Of a DNA stretch of 64,000 bases, positions 16,087-24,945 are shown piece after piece. A model generated the notes under the pieces. That model was not told the DNA's origin, ran no database searches, and saw only the letters and a program-made list of their open reading frames with translations. This DNA is from Chloroflexota bacterium (lineage in GTDB: Bacteria > Chloroflexota > Dehalococcoidia > Lucifugimonadales > UBA3495). Within the stretch, counting starts at the first letter, position 1; every line of letters begins with the position of its first letter. The stretch covers positions 161,146-225,145 of the forward strand of contig JAPPMU010000052.1 of assembly GCA_028873965.1 (NCBI GenBank), in the 5' to 3' direction. A program made the translations under genes and the position numbers.

Positions 16087-16779
16087 ATGGGCAGTGTCCA
16101 ACATCACCAGGCCCAGGCCCGGCGGTTCTTGTCGCTGGCCCGGTCCGACCACAACGCTGGCAGCTACGCTCGTGCCGCCAACGCGCTGGCCCGTGCGGCG
16201 TCCCACGCCGCCACGGCGGTGGTGGTTCACCAGACCAATTTCCGCCGTCGCAGCCGGCGCAAGCTGACCAATCGACTGTTCGCCCTGGCTGCGGAGGGCA
16301 GAATCTCCAACGGCGGCGTGCGCATCTTTCGGAACATCTACGCGCTGCCCGACCGGCTCGCTGGTGCCGATGTCCAGGAAGCCCAACGCCTGAGCCGCCA
16401 GGCCCGCACCCGGGTGGCCATGCTGGTGCGTTCGGTGGAGGGAGCCATCTCCGGCCGGCCGGTGACGGGTCGTGCCCGCCGTCCGCCGCGACCGCCGTGG
16501 CGTCCGGCGCCCCGGTCGGTGTCGGAGATCATCGCGCTGCCGGACTATCGGGAGATCGCCCGGGCCCACAACCTGGAGGGAGCGCCGCTGGCGAGGCGTC
16601 CCGACCCGCACGGTTTCTACGACCGTGGGCAGGAGCCTCCGCGGTGTCCCTGCCACCCGGTGAAGTTGCCGTTGCGGGAGGAAGGCGAAACCATCGAGCT
16701 GTCGCCCCTGTGGCAGCGCGCCCTGGAACGCGCCTTCCGCGTCCCCTTCCCCCACACTATCCCCATCAGTGCAGCGTGA
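16087..16779 (+). CDS. Uncharacterised basic protein, possible HEPN-like head
   Basis: A 230-residue protein with an AGGAG box before the ATG. The first 40 residues (QAQARRFLSLARSDHNAGSYARAANALARAASHAATAVVVH) are helical and vaguely resemble HEPN/PaREP1 proteins. Residues 50-110 are very basic, residues 125-150 are Arg/Pro-rich, and the end is acidic to aromatic (ELSPLWQRALERAF). A larger frame back to 15805 is not supported because that DNA is low-complexity. No function is assigned. Confidence 0.6.
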   Translation: MGSVQHHQAQARRFLSLARSDHNAGSYARAANALARAASHAATAVVVHQTNFRRRSRRKLTNRLFALAAEGRISNGGVRIFRNIYALPDRLAGADVQEAQRLSRQARTRVAMLVRSVEGAISGRPVTGRARRPPRPPWRPAPRSVSEIIALPDYREIARAHNLEGAPLARRPDPHGFYDRGQEPPRCPCHPVKLPLREEGETIELSPLWQRALERAFRVPFPHTIPISAA

Positions 16780-16910
16780 ACAACAAACCCACGGCACGGC
16801 CCGGCACACAAACTGTCATACCTGCGCCGGCAGGTATCCACCACCCCCTCCCCCGGACTGCCGCTTGCGGGAGCCGTCCGTCCCACGCGCATCCAGTTCA
16901 GGAGAAACGT

Positions 16911-17001
16911 CATTGCGAGCGCAGCGTGGCAATCTCGTCGCCGGAGGAAGTATCCTCGATTCGACGAGATCGCCGCGTCGCTGCGCTCCTCGCGATGACA
17001 A
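16911..17001. repeat. Dispersed GTCATTGCGA repeat, copy 3
   Basis: Begins GTCATTGCGAGCGCAGCG and ends CGCTCCTCGCGATGACAAAC, matching the arms of copies 1 and 2, with a diverged centre (TCGCCGGAGGAAGTATCCTC). The flanks CCCACGCGCA and TGCGCGGG look like eroded inverted ends, so it may be an old relative of the element at 7625-7939. Confidence 0.65.
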
Positions 17002-17010
17002 ACTGAGTGC

Positions 17011-17192
17011 GCGGGAGCCGCAGGGCTATCGCATATGAAATTCCAGCCCCGTCACTCCGGCGAAAGCCGGAGTCCAGGCACCAGAAAAGGCTTCATTTCC
17101 GCAACGAAACCGATGATTTAGGCCACTGGATTCCCGCTTTCGCGGGATGACGGCGATTAATGGCTCATATGCGATAGCCCTGGCGGGAGCCG
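17011..17192. mobile_element. MITE with perfect 18-bp inverted ends and 10-bp target duplication
   Basis: The ends CAGGGCTATCGCATATGA (17021-17038) and its exact complement (17165-17182) bound a 162-bp element. GCGGGAGCCG is repeated directly at 17011-17020 and 17183-17192. The core GGCCACTGGATTCCCGCTTT (17121-17140) is shared with the element nested at 7664-7830, though the ends differ. No protein is encoded. Confidence 0.82.
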
Positions 17193-17201
17193 TCCCGTCC
17201 A

Positions 17202-17230
17202 TTGACCAAACCGTTCTCGTGTGGCACAAT
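17202..17230 (+). promoter_or_regulatory. Possible promoter of the trehalose operon
   Basis: TTGACC (17202-17207), a 17-base spacer, and CACAAT (17225-17230). The boxes lie about 85 bases before the otsA start, just outside the adjacent miniature element. Confidence 0.45.
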
Positions 17231-17316
17231 TCACCCTTGATGATAATGATTATAGTTTTTTGCAGTGCATAATTTCTTCATACTGCGAGGCGCACCCGGG
17301 ACGGAGGTGGCCCGTT

Positions 17317-18825
17317 ATGTGGACCGGCGATGATTTACAACGCTTGGTAAGCCGGGAACTGAGCGACTATCGGCTGATCGTGGTGTCCAATCGACAGCCG
17401 TACGTGTTTTCGATGCAGGACGGCGTTCCCCGGGGGGTGATGCCCCCGGGCGGACTGACCGCGGCCATCGATCCCCTGATGCGTGCCTGCGGCGGCACCT
17501 GGATCGCCCAGAGCGACGGCGAAGACGATCGCGCCGCTATGGACGAGACCGGCCGTATCCACGTGCCCACCGACGCGCCCGCCTATTCTATGCGGCTGCT
17601 CAACTTGAGCGATGAGGAGAACCAGGGCTTCTACTACGGTTTCTCCAACGAGGGCCTGTGGCCGCTGTGTCACATCGCCTACACCGAGCCCGTCTTCGAC
17701 GCCGAGCAATACGGCTTTTACCAGTCCGTGAACCGCCGGTTCGCAGATCTGGTCCTCGACGAAATCAATGACGAGCCGGCCATCGTCCTCATCCAGGACT
17801 ACCATCTGGCCCTCCTCCCAAGATACATCCGCGAGGTCAATCCCGATGCCATCATCGGGCAGTTCTGGCACATCCCTTGGCCCAATCCTGACATCCTCCG
17901 GATTTGCCCGTGGCAGGACGAAATTCTCGACGGCATGTTGGGCAATGACCTTTTGGGTTTCCACCTCTCCGGAGATTGCCAGAACTTCCTCAACTGCGTC
18001 GATGCCAATCTGGATGCCCATGTCGATTCCGAGTACGGCCTCGTCGATTACCGGGACGAAACTACCCTGGTGCGTCCGTTCCCCATCAGCATCGATTTCG
18101 ACAGCCTGGACGCCGAGGCCCGCTCCGAAGAAGTTGAAGCCGAAATGGAACGCCTTTCCCGGGAGTTGGGACTGAACCGCGGACGCATCCTTGGCCTCGG
18201 CATCGACCGGCAGGACTACACCAAGGGCATCCCCCACCGCCTCCGCGCCGTCGAGCGCCTGTTTGAAAAGTGGCCCCAGTACCGCGGCCGCCTGGTATTC
18301 CTCCAGGCCGGCGCCACCAGCCGGACCAGTATCAACTCGTACATGCAGTTGACCATCGACATCGAATCCGCCGTCAACCGCATCAACGAGCGTTTCGGAC
18401 ACGACGGCTGGCAGCCGGTCCTCTATTGGCCCACCTCGTTGCCTTCGTCCACTTTCTCCGCTCTCCGCCGTCTTGCCAGTTTCTGCGCCGAAAGCAGCCT
18501 CCACGACGGCATGAACCTGGTCGCCAAGGAGTACGTCGCTTCCCGCGTCGATGAGGACGGTGTGCTGATCCTCAGCGGGTTCGCCGGGGCTGCCCAGGAG
18601 CTTACCGGCTCTCTCATTATCAACCCCTACGCCACCGAGCAGTTCGCCGAGGCCATCCACCAGGCCCTCACCATGAGCGGCGCCGAGCGTCGCATCCGGA
18701 TGCGCCAGATGCGCAACACGGTCCGCGAAAATAACATCTATAAGTGGGCCGGCCGTATTATGATGCACCTCATGCAGGCCAGTACCCCCGACCACGCTCG
18801 CCTCACCGTCGCAACCACGGCATAG
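17317..18825 (+). CDS. otsA: Trehalose-6-phosphate synthase
   Basis: GT20 glycosyltransferase of about 502 residues that joins UDP-glucose (or another NDP-glucose) to glucose-6-phosphate. Family motifs are clear: SNRQPY near the N-terminus, PPGGLTAA, the segment [46 protein letters not shown] for phosphate binding, and [16 protein letters not shown] near the end. I chose Met at 17317 because GGAGGTGG lies 6-8 bases upstream; a longer frame from 17221 has no such site and adds a Cys-rich stretch foreign to the family. It is followed after 12 bases by otsB. Trehalose is a common osmoprotectant. Confidence 0.95.
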   Translation: MWTGDDLQRLVSRELSDYRLIVVSNRQPYVFSMQDGVPRGVMPPGGLTAAIDPLMRACGGTWIAQSDGEDDRAAMDETGRIHVPTDAPAYSMRLLNLSDEENQGFYYGFSNEGLWPLCHIAYTEPVFDAEQYGFYQSVNRRFADLVLDEINDEPAIVLIQDYHLALLPRYIREVNPDAIIGQFWHIPWPNPDILRICPWQDEILDGMLGNDLLGFHLSGDCQNFLNCVDANLDAHVDSEYGLVDYRDETTLVRPFPISIDFDSLDAEARSEEVEAEMERLSRELGLNRGRILGLGIDRQDYTKGIPHRLRAVERLFEKWPQYRGRLVFLQAGATSRTSINSYMQLTIDIESAVNRINERFGHDGWQPVLYWPTSLPSSTFSALRRLASFCAESSLHDGMNLVAKEYVASRVDEDGVLILSGFAGAAQELTGSLIINPYATEQFAEAIHQALTMSGAERRIRMRQMRNTVRENNIYKWAGRIMMHLMQASTPDHARLTVATTA

Positions 18826-18837
18826 CGCCCATCCACG

Positions 18838-19614
18838 ATGCACGACCTCAACCTCGACGAGATCAAATCCCTGGTCTCCGGGCGGGAACCCATCCTGCTC
18901 CTCCTCGATTTCGACGGCACCTTATCCGAAATCGCTCCCCGGCCTGAGCAGGCCACCCTGTGCCCGGGCAATGAGATGCTCCTCTGCCAGCTCGCCGACC
19001 GTCCCGAGTTCGTAGTCGGGGTGATTAGCGGACGGTCCCTGCAGGATGTGGAGGCGCGGGTGAACGTTCCGGGCCTGGTGTATGCCGGCAACCATGGCCT
19101 GGAGATACGCGGCCTCGGACTGGATTATCGCCACCCGGACGCTGACGCTGCGTCTCGAACCATCAGCCAGGCGTCCCATGATCTGGAACTCCGTCTGGCC
19201 GGTGTGCCCGGCGCGTTCGTCGAGAATAAGACCTACACCCTCACCACGCATTTCCGGCAGACCCCGCCCTACTATCACGACCAGGTAGTGTCCACGTTCG
19301 ACGACATTGCCCATCCGTTGATCCAGTCTGGCTCTTGCCACGTAACCGAAGCCAAGATGGCGCTGGAGCTCCGCCCGTCCATCGACTGGAACAAGGGCAG
19401 AGCCCTTACGTTGATCCGATCCCGGTTGTCCCCCGAGTCTTTCCCCATCTACATGGGCGACGACGCAACCGACGAGGATGCTTTCGGCGCAGTCAGGTCC
19501 GCCGGCGGCGTTGGAATATACGTCGGGCCGTCTGGCGTCAGTACCTGCGCGACCTGGCGGCTGTCCTCTCCCGGAGAGGTCTCCGCCGCCCTGGTCGAAC
19601 TCGTCACTCTGTAG
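18838..19614 (+). CDS. otsB: Trehalose-6-phosphate phosphatase
   Basis: HAD-superfamily phosphatase of 258 residues that removes phosphate from trehalose-6-phosphate. Motif I is LLDFDGTLSEIAP (about 21-33), motif II GVISGRSLQDV, the cap has GNHGLEI, and motif IV is GDDATDEDAF near residue 205. It is 12 bp downstream of otsA and clearly co-transcribed, so the two genes form a complete OtsA-OtsB pathway. Confidence 0.95.
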   Translation: MHDLNLDEIKSLVSGREPILLLLDFDGTLSEIAPRPEQATLCPGNEMLLCQLADRPEFVVGVISGRSLQDVEARVNVPGLVYAGNHGLEIRGLGLDYRHPDADAASRTISQASHDLELRLAGVPGAFVENKTYTLTTHFRQTPPYYHDQVVSTFDDIAHPLIQSGSCHVTEAKMALELRPSIDWNKGRALTLIRSRLSPESFPIYMGDDATDEDAFGAVRSAGGVGIYVGPSGVSTCATWRLSSPGEVSAALVELVTL

Positions 19615-19919
19615 ACACCAACCCGTGCTCCGCGGTTCGGCAACCCCGTTTTATGCCTGAGCACGGCAGGGCTTCCCCAAAGTTAGTCCGTCATTCCGGC
19701 GAAAGCCGACGTCATTCCGAACCAAGCGACCTGCTGGATTCTCGCGGAAGCGGGAATGGCGGCTCACGGTGCAAGGCAGCCACCCGGGACTTTGGAAAGA
19801 CCCTGCGAGCACGGTACGCCGTAGGGGCCCCGCGTCACGCCCCACTCGTTGTGCTATCATTGCGCTGGCAGCATCGGGTCGCCCCGCGAAACTGAACGCC
19901 CCTGCTGCGCTCCCTGCCG
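19615..19919. other. Intergenic region with degenerate hairpin repeats
   Basis: About 300 bases without a gene. It contains partial copies of the hairpin repeat family (GTCATTCCGGCGAAAGCCGA at 19691-19710 and GGATTCTCGCGGAAGCGGGA at 19736-19755), probably a decayed miniature element. TATCAT near 19855 is a possible -10 box for the HAD gene. Confidence 0.5.
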
Positions 19920-20630
19920 ATGATTGAGGCCATCTTTTTCGATTTTTACAACACGCTGGTGCGTTTCTGGCCGCCGTTGCCGCAGATCCAGCATGCCGCC
20001 TGCCAGAACCTCGGTATTCGGGTACCCGCCGACCGGCTGGCCCGTGGCTACGCCATCGCCGACCTCTATTTCAACGAGGAAAACCACCGCTGGCCCCTCG
20101 GCGAGCGCGACCCTGCTGCCCGCGGCGAGTTCTTCGCCCGCTACGAGCAGATCATTCTCGAAGAGTCTGGCGTTGCCGTGTCTCTCCGCATGGCCAAGCA
20201 GATCTGGGACATGGCTATCTCCGTGCCCAAGGAATTCGTGGAGTTCGAGGAGACCCGTCCCGTGCTGCAAGAGTTGTGCGGGCGCGGCTACCGCCTGGCT
20301 GTCCTGACCAACCTCCGCCGCGATATGGACGAGTTGACCCAGAGCCTGGGGATCCGCCAGTACCTTGAATTCTGCATTACCAGTCGTGAAACCGGCGAGA
20401 AGCCGGCCACCGCCATTTTCGAGGCCGCTCTGCAACGCATGGCTCTGCGCCCGGAACAAGCCATGCACGTCGGCGATCAGCCCCGCTCCGATGTGCAGGG
20501 CGCCCGGGACGCCGGCCTCCTGCCGGTCCTCATCGATCGCGGCGGTTTCCACGCCGACGTCACCGATTGTGACCATATCGACAGTCTGGAAGGACTGTAC
20601 CCGCTGCTGGACCGTTTGGTGTCCTGCTAA
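19920..20630 (+). CDS. HAD-IA family hydrolase
   Basis: A 236-residue haloacid-dehalogenase-like hydrolase. Motif I is FFDFYNTLVRF (D-x-Y-x-T, as in dehalogenase-like members rather than DxDxT phosphatases). Motif II is VLTNLRRD, motif III includes K at TGEKPATAIFE, and motif IV is HVGDQPRSDVQGARDAG. The substrate is not predictable. It precedes a selenoprotein gene by 64 bp on the same strand. Confidence 0.88.
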   Translation: MIEAIFFDFYNTLVRFWPPLPQIQHAACQNLGIRVPADRLARGYAIADLYFNEENHRWPLGERDPAARGEFFARYEQIILEESGVAVSLRMAKQIWDMAISVPKEFVEFEETRPVLQELCGRGYRLAVLTNLRRDMDELTQSLGIRQYLEFCITSRETGEKPATAIFEAALQRMALRPEQAMHVGDQPRSDVQGARDAGLLPVLIDRGGFHADVTDCDHIDSLEGLYPLLDRLVSC

Positions 20631-20694
20631 TCAATAGCATCCGCGCGCCGCCTTGTCGCTGCTTCGTGATCGCTCCAATTCCAGAGGTGATGCC

Positions 20695-21351
20695 ATGACC
20701 ACCCAGCCGCCGGCCCACAGCCATCCCGACGACCCTAATCCGGTCCACGTGATCGTTTGGTACGATTACATTTGACCTTGGTGCTATGTCGGCCTTGAGC
20801 GCGTCGACAAACTTTCTGAAGAGTACGACATCACCGTGGAGGGCCGCGCCTACCTGCTGCGCCCCGACACTCCCCAGGAGGGCCGCGTGCGCGAGGCCCG
20901 TCCCGGCGAGACCGAAGACGAGCTGTCGGATCCCCTCCGCACCCATGCCCGCGAGGCCAACCTCGTCATGCGGCCGCCCCGGCACACGCCCAACAGCCTC
21001 TACTCCTTGCAGGCCACGGAGTATGCCCAGGAACAGGGCAAGTTCCTCGAATACCACCACGCCGCCTACGAGGCGTACTGGGACCACCGTGCCGATCTGG
21101 GAGACCCGTCGGTTCTCGCGGACATCGGTACCAGCGTGGGCCTTGATGGCGCTGAACTGCGTGAGCGCGTCGAATCGGGTCACTACGCCCAGAAGGTGGT
21201 CGACCAGTACCACGAAGCGTTGGGGTATAACATCCGCGGCATACCCACCTTCGTGTTCGACAACCTGCTCTTCAGCGGCGCCCAGCCCTACGAGGTGTTC
21301 CAGCGCGTGATGGACAAAGCCCTGGAGAACCGCGCCGCTGCTGAGGAATAG
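20695..21351 (+). CDS. FrnE/DsbA-like selenoprotein with U-P-W-C active site
   Basis: The frame from ATG at 20695 reads HVIVWYDYI, then TGA at 20773-20775 (codon 27), then PWCYVGLERVDKLSEEY and the rest of a FrnE/DsbA-like thioredoxin-fold protein to 21351 (218 residues). Relatives have CPWC at this spot, so UGA replaces the first Cys exactly, giving Sec27-Pro-Trp-Cys30. The family cis-proline is in GIPTFVFDN. A hairpin begins 11 bases after the UGA. The likely role is cytosolic thiol-disulfide or selenol exchange; no signal peptide is seen. Standard gene calling would start at 20836 and lose the active site. Confidence 0.9.
20787..20809 (+). promoter_or_regulatory. SECIS-like hairpin after the FrnE-like UGA
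   Basis: TGTCGGCC (20787-20794) pairs with bases up to 20809 (GCGTCGA) through seven pairs plus one more beyond a bulged C, including one G-U, capped by TTGAGC. It begins 11 bases after the UGA, the spacing known for bacterial SECIS elements. Traced by eye, not folded. Confidence 0.6.
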
Positions 21352-21363
21352 GGTCCGCTCGCG

Positions 21364-21954
21364 ATGACCACTCCTGTAGCGTCTCCGCCGGCGGCGGCAG
21401 TTCCCACCCGCCGCCGCTTCACCGTGGCCGAGTACTACGCCATGGCCGACATCGGCATCCTGTCGGAAAACGACCGCGTTGAGTTGCTGGACGGAGACGT
21501 CATCGTAATGCCGCCCATCGGAGACTGGCACGCCGCCAGCGTTAAGCTTTTCAACAATACAATACTCCCATCTTTGCAGGGTCGGGCCATAGTTGCTGTT
21601 CAAGACCCCGTGCGGCTTGGCGATGACAGCCAGCCGCAGCCGGACATAATGCTCCTTCAGTGGCGCGATGACTTCTACCGGAACGGCCACCCGGCTCCCG
21701 GCGACGTGCTGCTGCTGATTGAGGTTGCCGACAGCAGCGTGGAGTTTGACCGCACCGTCAAACTGACGGCCTACGCCCGCGCTGAAATCCCGGAATTGTG
21801 GATTGTCGCCCGCGCGGAACGTCGCATTGAAGCCTACACGGAACCTGCCGGAAACGAGTATGCCACCGTGCGCTACTTCGGCCCCGGCGAAACCGTCGCT
21901 CCCCAAGCCTTCCCCGACATCACCATGGCGGTTGATCGGATCATCGGAGACTGA
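21364..21954 (+). CDS. Uma2 family endonuclease-like protein, copy 1
   Basis: A 196-residue Uma2/DUF820 protein with a PD-(D/E)xK-like core: RRFTVAEYYAMADIGIL, E at VELLDGDVIVM, QPDIMLL, and LLLIEVADSS followed by K in TVKLTAYARAEIPELWIV. Uma2 proteins are abundant in Chloroflexota and cyanobacteria; the true activity is mostly untested. It is followed after 12 bases by a close paralogue. Confidence 0.9.
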   Translation: MTTPVASPPAAAVPTRRRFTVAEYYAMADIGILSENDRVELLDGDVIVMPPIGDWHAASVKLFNNTILPSLQGRAIVAVQDPVRLGDDSQPQPDIMLLQWRDDFYRNGHPAPGDVLLLIEVADSSVEFDRTVKLTAYARAEIPELWIVARAERRIEAYTEPAGNEYATVRYFGPGETVAPQAFPDITMAVDRIIGD

Positions 21955-21966
21955 GCCGCTCTCGCC

Positions 21967-22563
21967 ATGACGACAACCACTGCCGCATCCGCCCCGCCGA
22001 CGATCTCCGCTCCGGCCCGCCGCCGCTTCACGGTGGCCGAGTACTACGCCATGGCCTACGCCGGCATCCTGTCGGAAAACGACCGCGTTGAGCTGCTGGC
22101 CGGGGACCTGATAGTTATGCCGCCCATTGGAGACTGGCACGCCGCCAGAGTTAATCTGTTCACCAACCTCCTGCCGCCACGATTAGAAGGGCGCGCCATC
22201 GTAAGTATCCAGAATCCGACACGTTTGGACAATGCCAGCGAACCGCAACCCGACGTATTACTCCTTCAGTGGCGCGATGATTTCTACGGCTCGGGACACC
22301 CCGGCCCTGCCGACGTCCTGCTGTTGATCGAGGTTTCCGATACCGCCTTAGATTTTGACCGGAACGTAAAACTCCCGCTTTACGCCCTCGCTGGCATCCC
22401 TGAAGTCTGGATCGTCAACCGACCATCCCGTTGCATTGAAGCCTACACGGAACCTAGCGGAAACGAGTACGCCACCGTGCGCTACTTCGGCCCCGGCGAA
22501 ACCGTCGCTCCCCAAGCCTTCCCCGACATCACCCTCGCGGTTGACCGGATCATCGGTGAGTAG
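21967..22563 (+). CDS. Uma2 family endonuclease-like protein, copy 2
   Basis: Tandem duplicate of the preceding gene: near-identical ends (ARRRFTVAEYYAMA; EPSGNEYATVRYFGPGETVAPQAFPDIT) with a diverged middle. The putative catalytic residues persist (VELLAGDLIVM, QPDVLLLQW, LLIEVSDTA and K in NVKLPLYALAGIPEVWIV). Near-identical blocks next to changed ones suggest recent duplication or gene conversion. Confidence 0.9.
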   Translation: MTTTTAASAPPTISAPARRRFTVAEYYAMAYAGILSENDRVELLAGDLIVMPPIGDWHAARVNLFTNLLPPRLEGRAIVSIQNPTRLDNASEPQPDVLLLQWRDDFYGSGHPGPADVLLLIEVSDTALDFDRNVKLPLYALAGIPEVWIVNRPSRCIEAYTEPSGNEYATVRYFGPGETVAPQAFPDITLAVDRIIGE

Positions 22564-22578
22564 CGCCGCCGCTCCACA

Positions 22579-22608
22579 TTGCCCGTCCGCTGTCGCCTGT
22601 GCTAAACT
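22579..22608 (+). promoter_or_regulatory. Possible promoter of the NuoE-F-G/FNR operon
   Basis: TTGCCC (22579-22584), an 18-base spacer, and TAAACT (22603-22608), ending 38 bases before the first gene of the operon. Confidence 0.4.
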
Positions 22609-22646
22609 CGCGCCGTTCCAATCGGGATTTGTAACGGATTTCACAA

Positions 22647-23126
22647 ATGGACGATGCCACCCTCCAGTTGATTGATCGGGCGGTCAACGATCAGCCGCAA
22701 AGCACGGTCACCGTCCTTTCGTCCCTGCTGGCGGTGGAAGACGCCATCGGTTATATCCCCACCGAGGCTGTCGAAGCCGTCGCTGCGCGCATGGACGCTA
22801 CCGTCAATGACGTTTGGGCGGTGGCCACCTTCTACCCGAACTTCCGGTTTGATCCGCCCACCGATATCCGCGTCGAGGTCTGCTGGGGCCCGTCCTGCCA
22901 CGTAATGGGCGCAACCGCGGTCATTGCGGCCGCTCAGGAGGCGTTGGGCCTGTCTGACGAGGGCGATACCGCCGACGGCAAAGCCACCCTGCGCTACAAC
23001 ACTTGCCTGGGCGCCTGCGCCCACGCTCCGGTGATGGCCATCAATCACCACCTGGCCGGACGGATTACCCCCGACAATGCCCGTTCGAGGATCGCTTCAG
23101 CCCTCGCGTCGGCTCCGGCGCACTGA
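22647..23126 (+). CDS. nuoE: NADH dehydrogenase-like [2Fe-2S] subunit (NuoE/HoxE type)
   Basis: A 159-residue thioredoxin-like ferredoxin, the small subunit of NAD-linked diaphorase modules. The four cluster ligands are C79 and C84 (CWGPSCHV) and C120 and C124 (CLGACAHAP). It heads a four-gene operon with NuoF-like, NuoG/FdhA-like and FNR-like genes. No membrane subunits of complex I follow, so it belongs to a soluble complex. Its cluster probably supplies or stores an electron next to the FMN of the partner. Confidence 0.93.
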   Translation: MDDATLQLIDRAVNDQPQSTVTVLSSLLAVEDAIGYIPTEAVEAVAARMDATVNDVWAVATFYPNFRFDPPTDIRVEVCWGPSCHVMGATAVIAAAQEALGLSDEGDTADGKATLRYNTCLGACAHAPVMAINHHLAGRITPDNARSRIASALASAPAH

Positions 23127-23140
23127 TTGGCGACTGAACC

Positions 23141-24898
23141 GTGACCGCACCAACGGAATCTCCGTTTGCCGCTATCCTCGCCGCGGCGCGCCGCCGCTGG
23201 GACGAGTTGACCGCGGGTGACCGCCCGTGGATCCGCGTCGGCACCGGTTTGGCAGGGGAAGCCGCTGGAGGGTTCGAGGTCGTTGCCGCCGTCAAAGATG
23301 TCCTGGAGAAACACCAAATCCAGGCTAACGTGTCGGAGGTCGGTACCCTCGGCCTGTGTTTCGCCGAACCATTGCTCGACGTCCAGGTGCCCAACGGCCC
23401 CCGCGTTTTTTACGGTCAGGTCACACCCGACTTGGCCGAGCGCATCGTCCGTCAGCATGTGGCCGGCGGAGACCCGTTGTCGGAGCACGCCATCGGTTAC
23501 CTCGGGGAACCCGCCCAGGCGCCCGCGGGTATCTCGAACCTCCAGGACCACCCGATGATGGCCTTGCAGCAGCGCATCGCCCTGCGCAACGCCGGCAACA
23601 TCGACCCCTCCGACCTCTACCAGTACATCGCTAACGGAGGCTATGCGGCCTTGAACAAGGCCCTCACCGAAATGTCTCCCGAAGAAGCCCTGGGTGAGGT
23701 CCGGACCTCCGGCCTGCGCGGTCGTGGTGGCGCAGCCTTTCCGGCCGGCGTCAAATGGGGGTTCTTGGCCGGCAACCCCGACCCCAACAAGTACATCCTG
23801 TGCAACTGTGAGGAAGGCGACCCGGGCGCCTTCAACGATCGGGGCATCCTGGAGAGTGACCCGGCCACCGTGGTCGAAGGGATCACCATCGCGGGATACG
23901 CTTGCAACGCCAACCGCGGCTACATCTTCATCCGTCACGGTCACAACCAGCCCATCGACCGCACCCGTGCCGTGATCGAGCAGGCTTACGATCTCGGCCT
24001 CCTGGGCCAGAACATATTGGGAACCGATTTCTCGTTCGACGTCGAGGTCGCCCTGACCGGCGACTCCTACGTTTCCGGCGAGGAAACCGCATTGATGGAA
24101 GCCATCGAAGGCAAGCGGTCCATGCCCCGCTACCGTCCTCCTTTCCCGGCCCAGGTGGGAGTTTTCGGCAAGCCTTCGAACATTAACAACGTCAAGACCC
24201 TGGCTTACGTGCCCGAGATCGTGGCGCGCGGCGGCGCATGGTTCGCCGGCATCGGGACTTCGCCTGATCCCGACAATCGCATCAACGGAAGCAGCGGCAC
24301 TGCCATCCTCTGCCTGTCGGGTGATATCACCTACACCGGTTTGATCGAAGTGCCGCTGGGCATGACTCTGCGCCAGGTGCTCTTCGATATGGCTGGAGGC
24401 GTCCCCAACGGCAAGTCCATGAAGCTGCTCCAAACCGGCGGACCGCTGGGAGGCGTCCTCTCCGCCAGCGACGCCAATCTGGACCTGGTCCTGGATTTCG
24501 ATGTTTTTCGCGCGGCCGGCGCCATCCTTGGCTCGGGTGGCATCATCGTTGCCGACGAGGACACGTGCGTGGTTGACCTGACCCGTAACCTGATCGCCTT
24601 TTGCCAGTACGAATCCTGCGGAAAGTGCTTCCCCTGCCGAATGGGAATGAGCCATCTGTTGGAAGTTTTGGAACGCATCAGTAACCTGGAAGGCACCGAG
24701 GAAGATCTGGCGCTCATGCGTAACATCGGGGAAAACATGCAAGCCGGTTCGCTGTGCGGACACGGGCAGCTCGGGTTCAATCCGGTCTCCTCCGCGCTCC
24801 GATATTTCGGGCACGAATTCGACGCTCACATTCGCGAAAAGCGCCACACCGGAGACTGCCCTGACCAGGTGTTCTCGCCCCGCCTCACCAGGCGCTAA
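23141..24898 (+). CDS. nuoF: NADH-binding FMN/[4Fe-4S] subunit (NuoF/HoxF/FdhB type)
   Basis: A 585-residue flavoprotein starting at GTG. It has an N-terminal thioredoxin-like domain (about 1-110), an NADH/FMN-binding core with RTSGLRGRGGAAFPAGVKW (188-206) and CNCEEGDPGAFNDR (221-234), a SLBB domain near 330-430 (GDITYTG, GVLSA), and a C-terminal cluster site ESCGKCFPCRMG plus SLCGHG. The long N-terminus matches soluble formate dehydrogenase or hydrogenase diaphorase subunits rather than minimal NuoF. It lacks the extra C-terminal ferredoxin domain of bifurcating HydB. It follows the small subunit by 14 bp. Confidence 0.94.
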   Translation: MTAPTESPFAAILAAARRRWDELTAGDRPWIRVGTGLAGEAAGGFEVVAAVKDVLEKHQIQANVSEVGTLGLCFAEPLLDVQVPNGPRVFYGQVTPDLAERIVRQHVAGGDPLSEHAIGYLGEPAQAPAGISNLQDHPMMALQQRIALRNAGNIDPSDLYQYIANGGYAALNKALTEMSPEEALGEVRTSGLRGRGGAAFPAGVKWGFLAGNPDPNKYILCNCEEGDPGAFNDRGILESDPATVVEGITIAGYACNANRGYIFIRHGHNQPIDRTRAVIEQAYDLGLLGQNILGTDFSFDVEVALTGDSYVSGEETALMEAIEGKRSMPRYRPPFPAQVGVFGKPSNINNVKTLAYVPEIVARGGAWFAGIGTSPDPDNRINGSSGTAILCLSGDITYTGLIEVPLGMTLRQVLFDMAGGVPNGKSMKLLQTGGPLGGVLSASDANLDLVLDFDVFRAAGAILGSGGIIVADEDTCVVDLTRNLIAFCQYESCGKCFPCRMGMSHLLEVLERISNLEGTEEDLALMRNIGENMQAGSLCGHGQLGFNPVSSALRYFGHEFDAHIREKRHTGDCPDQVFSPRLTRR

Positions 24899-24945
24899 TC
24901 GGCCGGCGCCGGCCCACCTGCGCCCTATCTTGACTAGGAAACGCC

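Larger units (their letters stand above)
16780..17316. other. Intergenic repeat cluster before otsA
   Basis: No gene is seen over about 540 bases. It holds a dispersed repeat (16911-17001), a miniature element with target duplication (17011-17192) and a promoter (17202-17230). Short hairpin repeats such as ACCTGCGCCGGCAGGT occur near 16819. Confidence 0.7.

Noticed and set aside
17335..18843. 502-aa minus-strand frame
   Set aside because: Exact shadow of otsA.
20560..22140. 526-aa minus-strand frame
   Set aside because: Shadow of the FrnE-like and Uma2 genes, made long by the GC bias.
23045..24847. 600-aa minus-strand frame
   Set aside because: Shadow of the NuoF-like gene.
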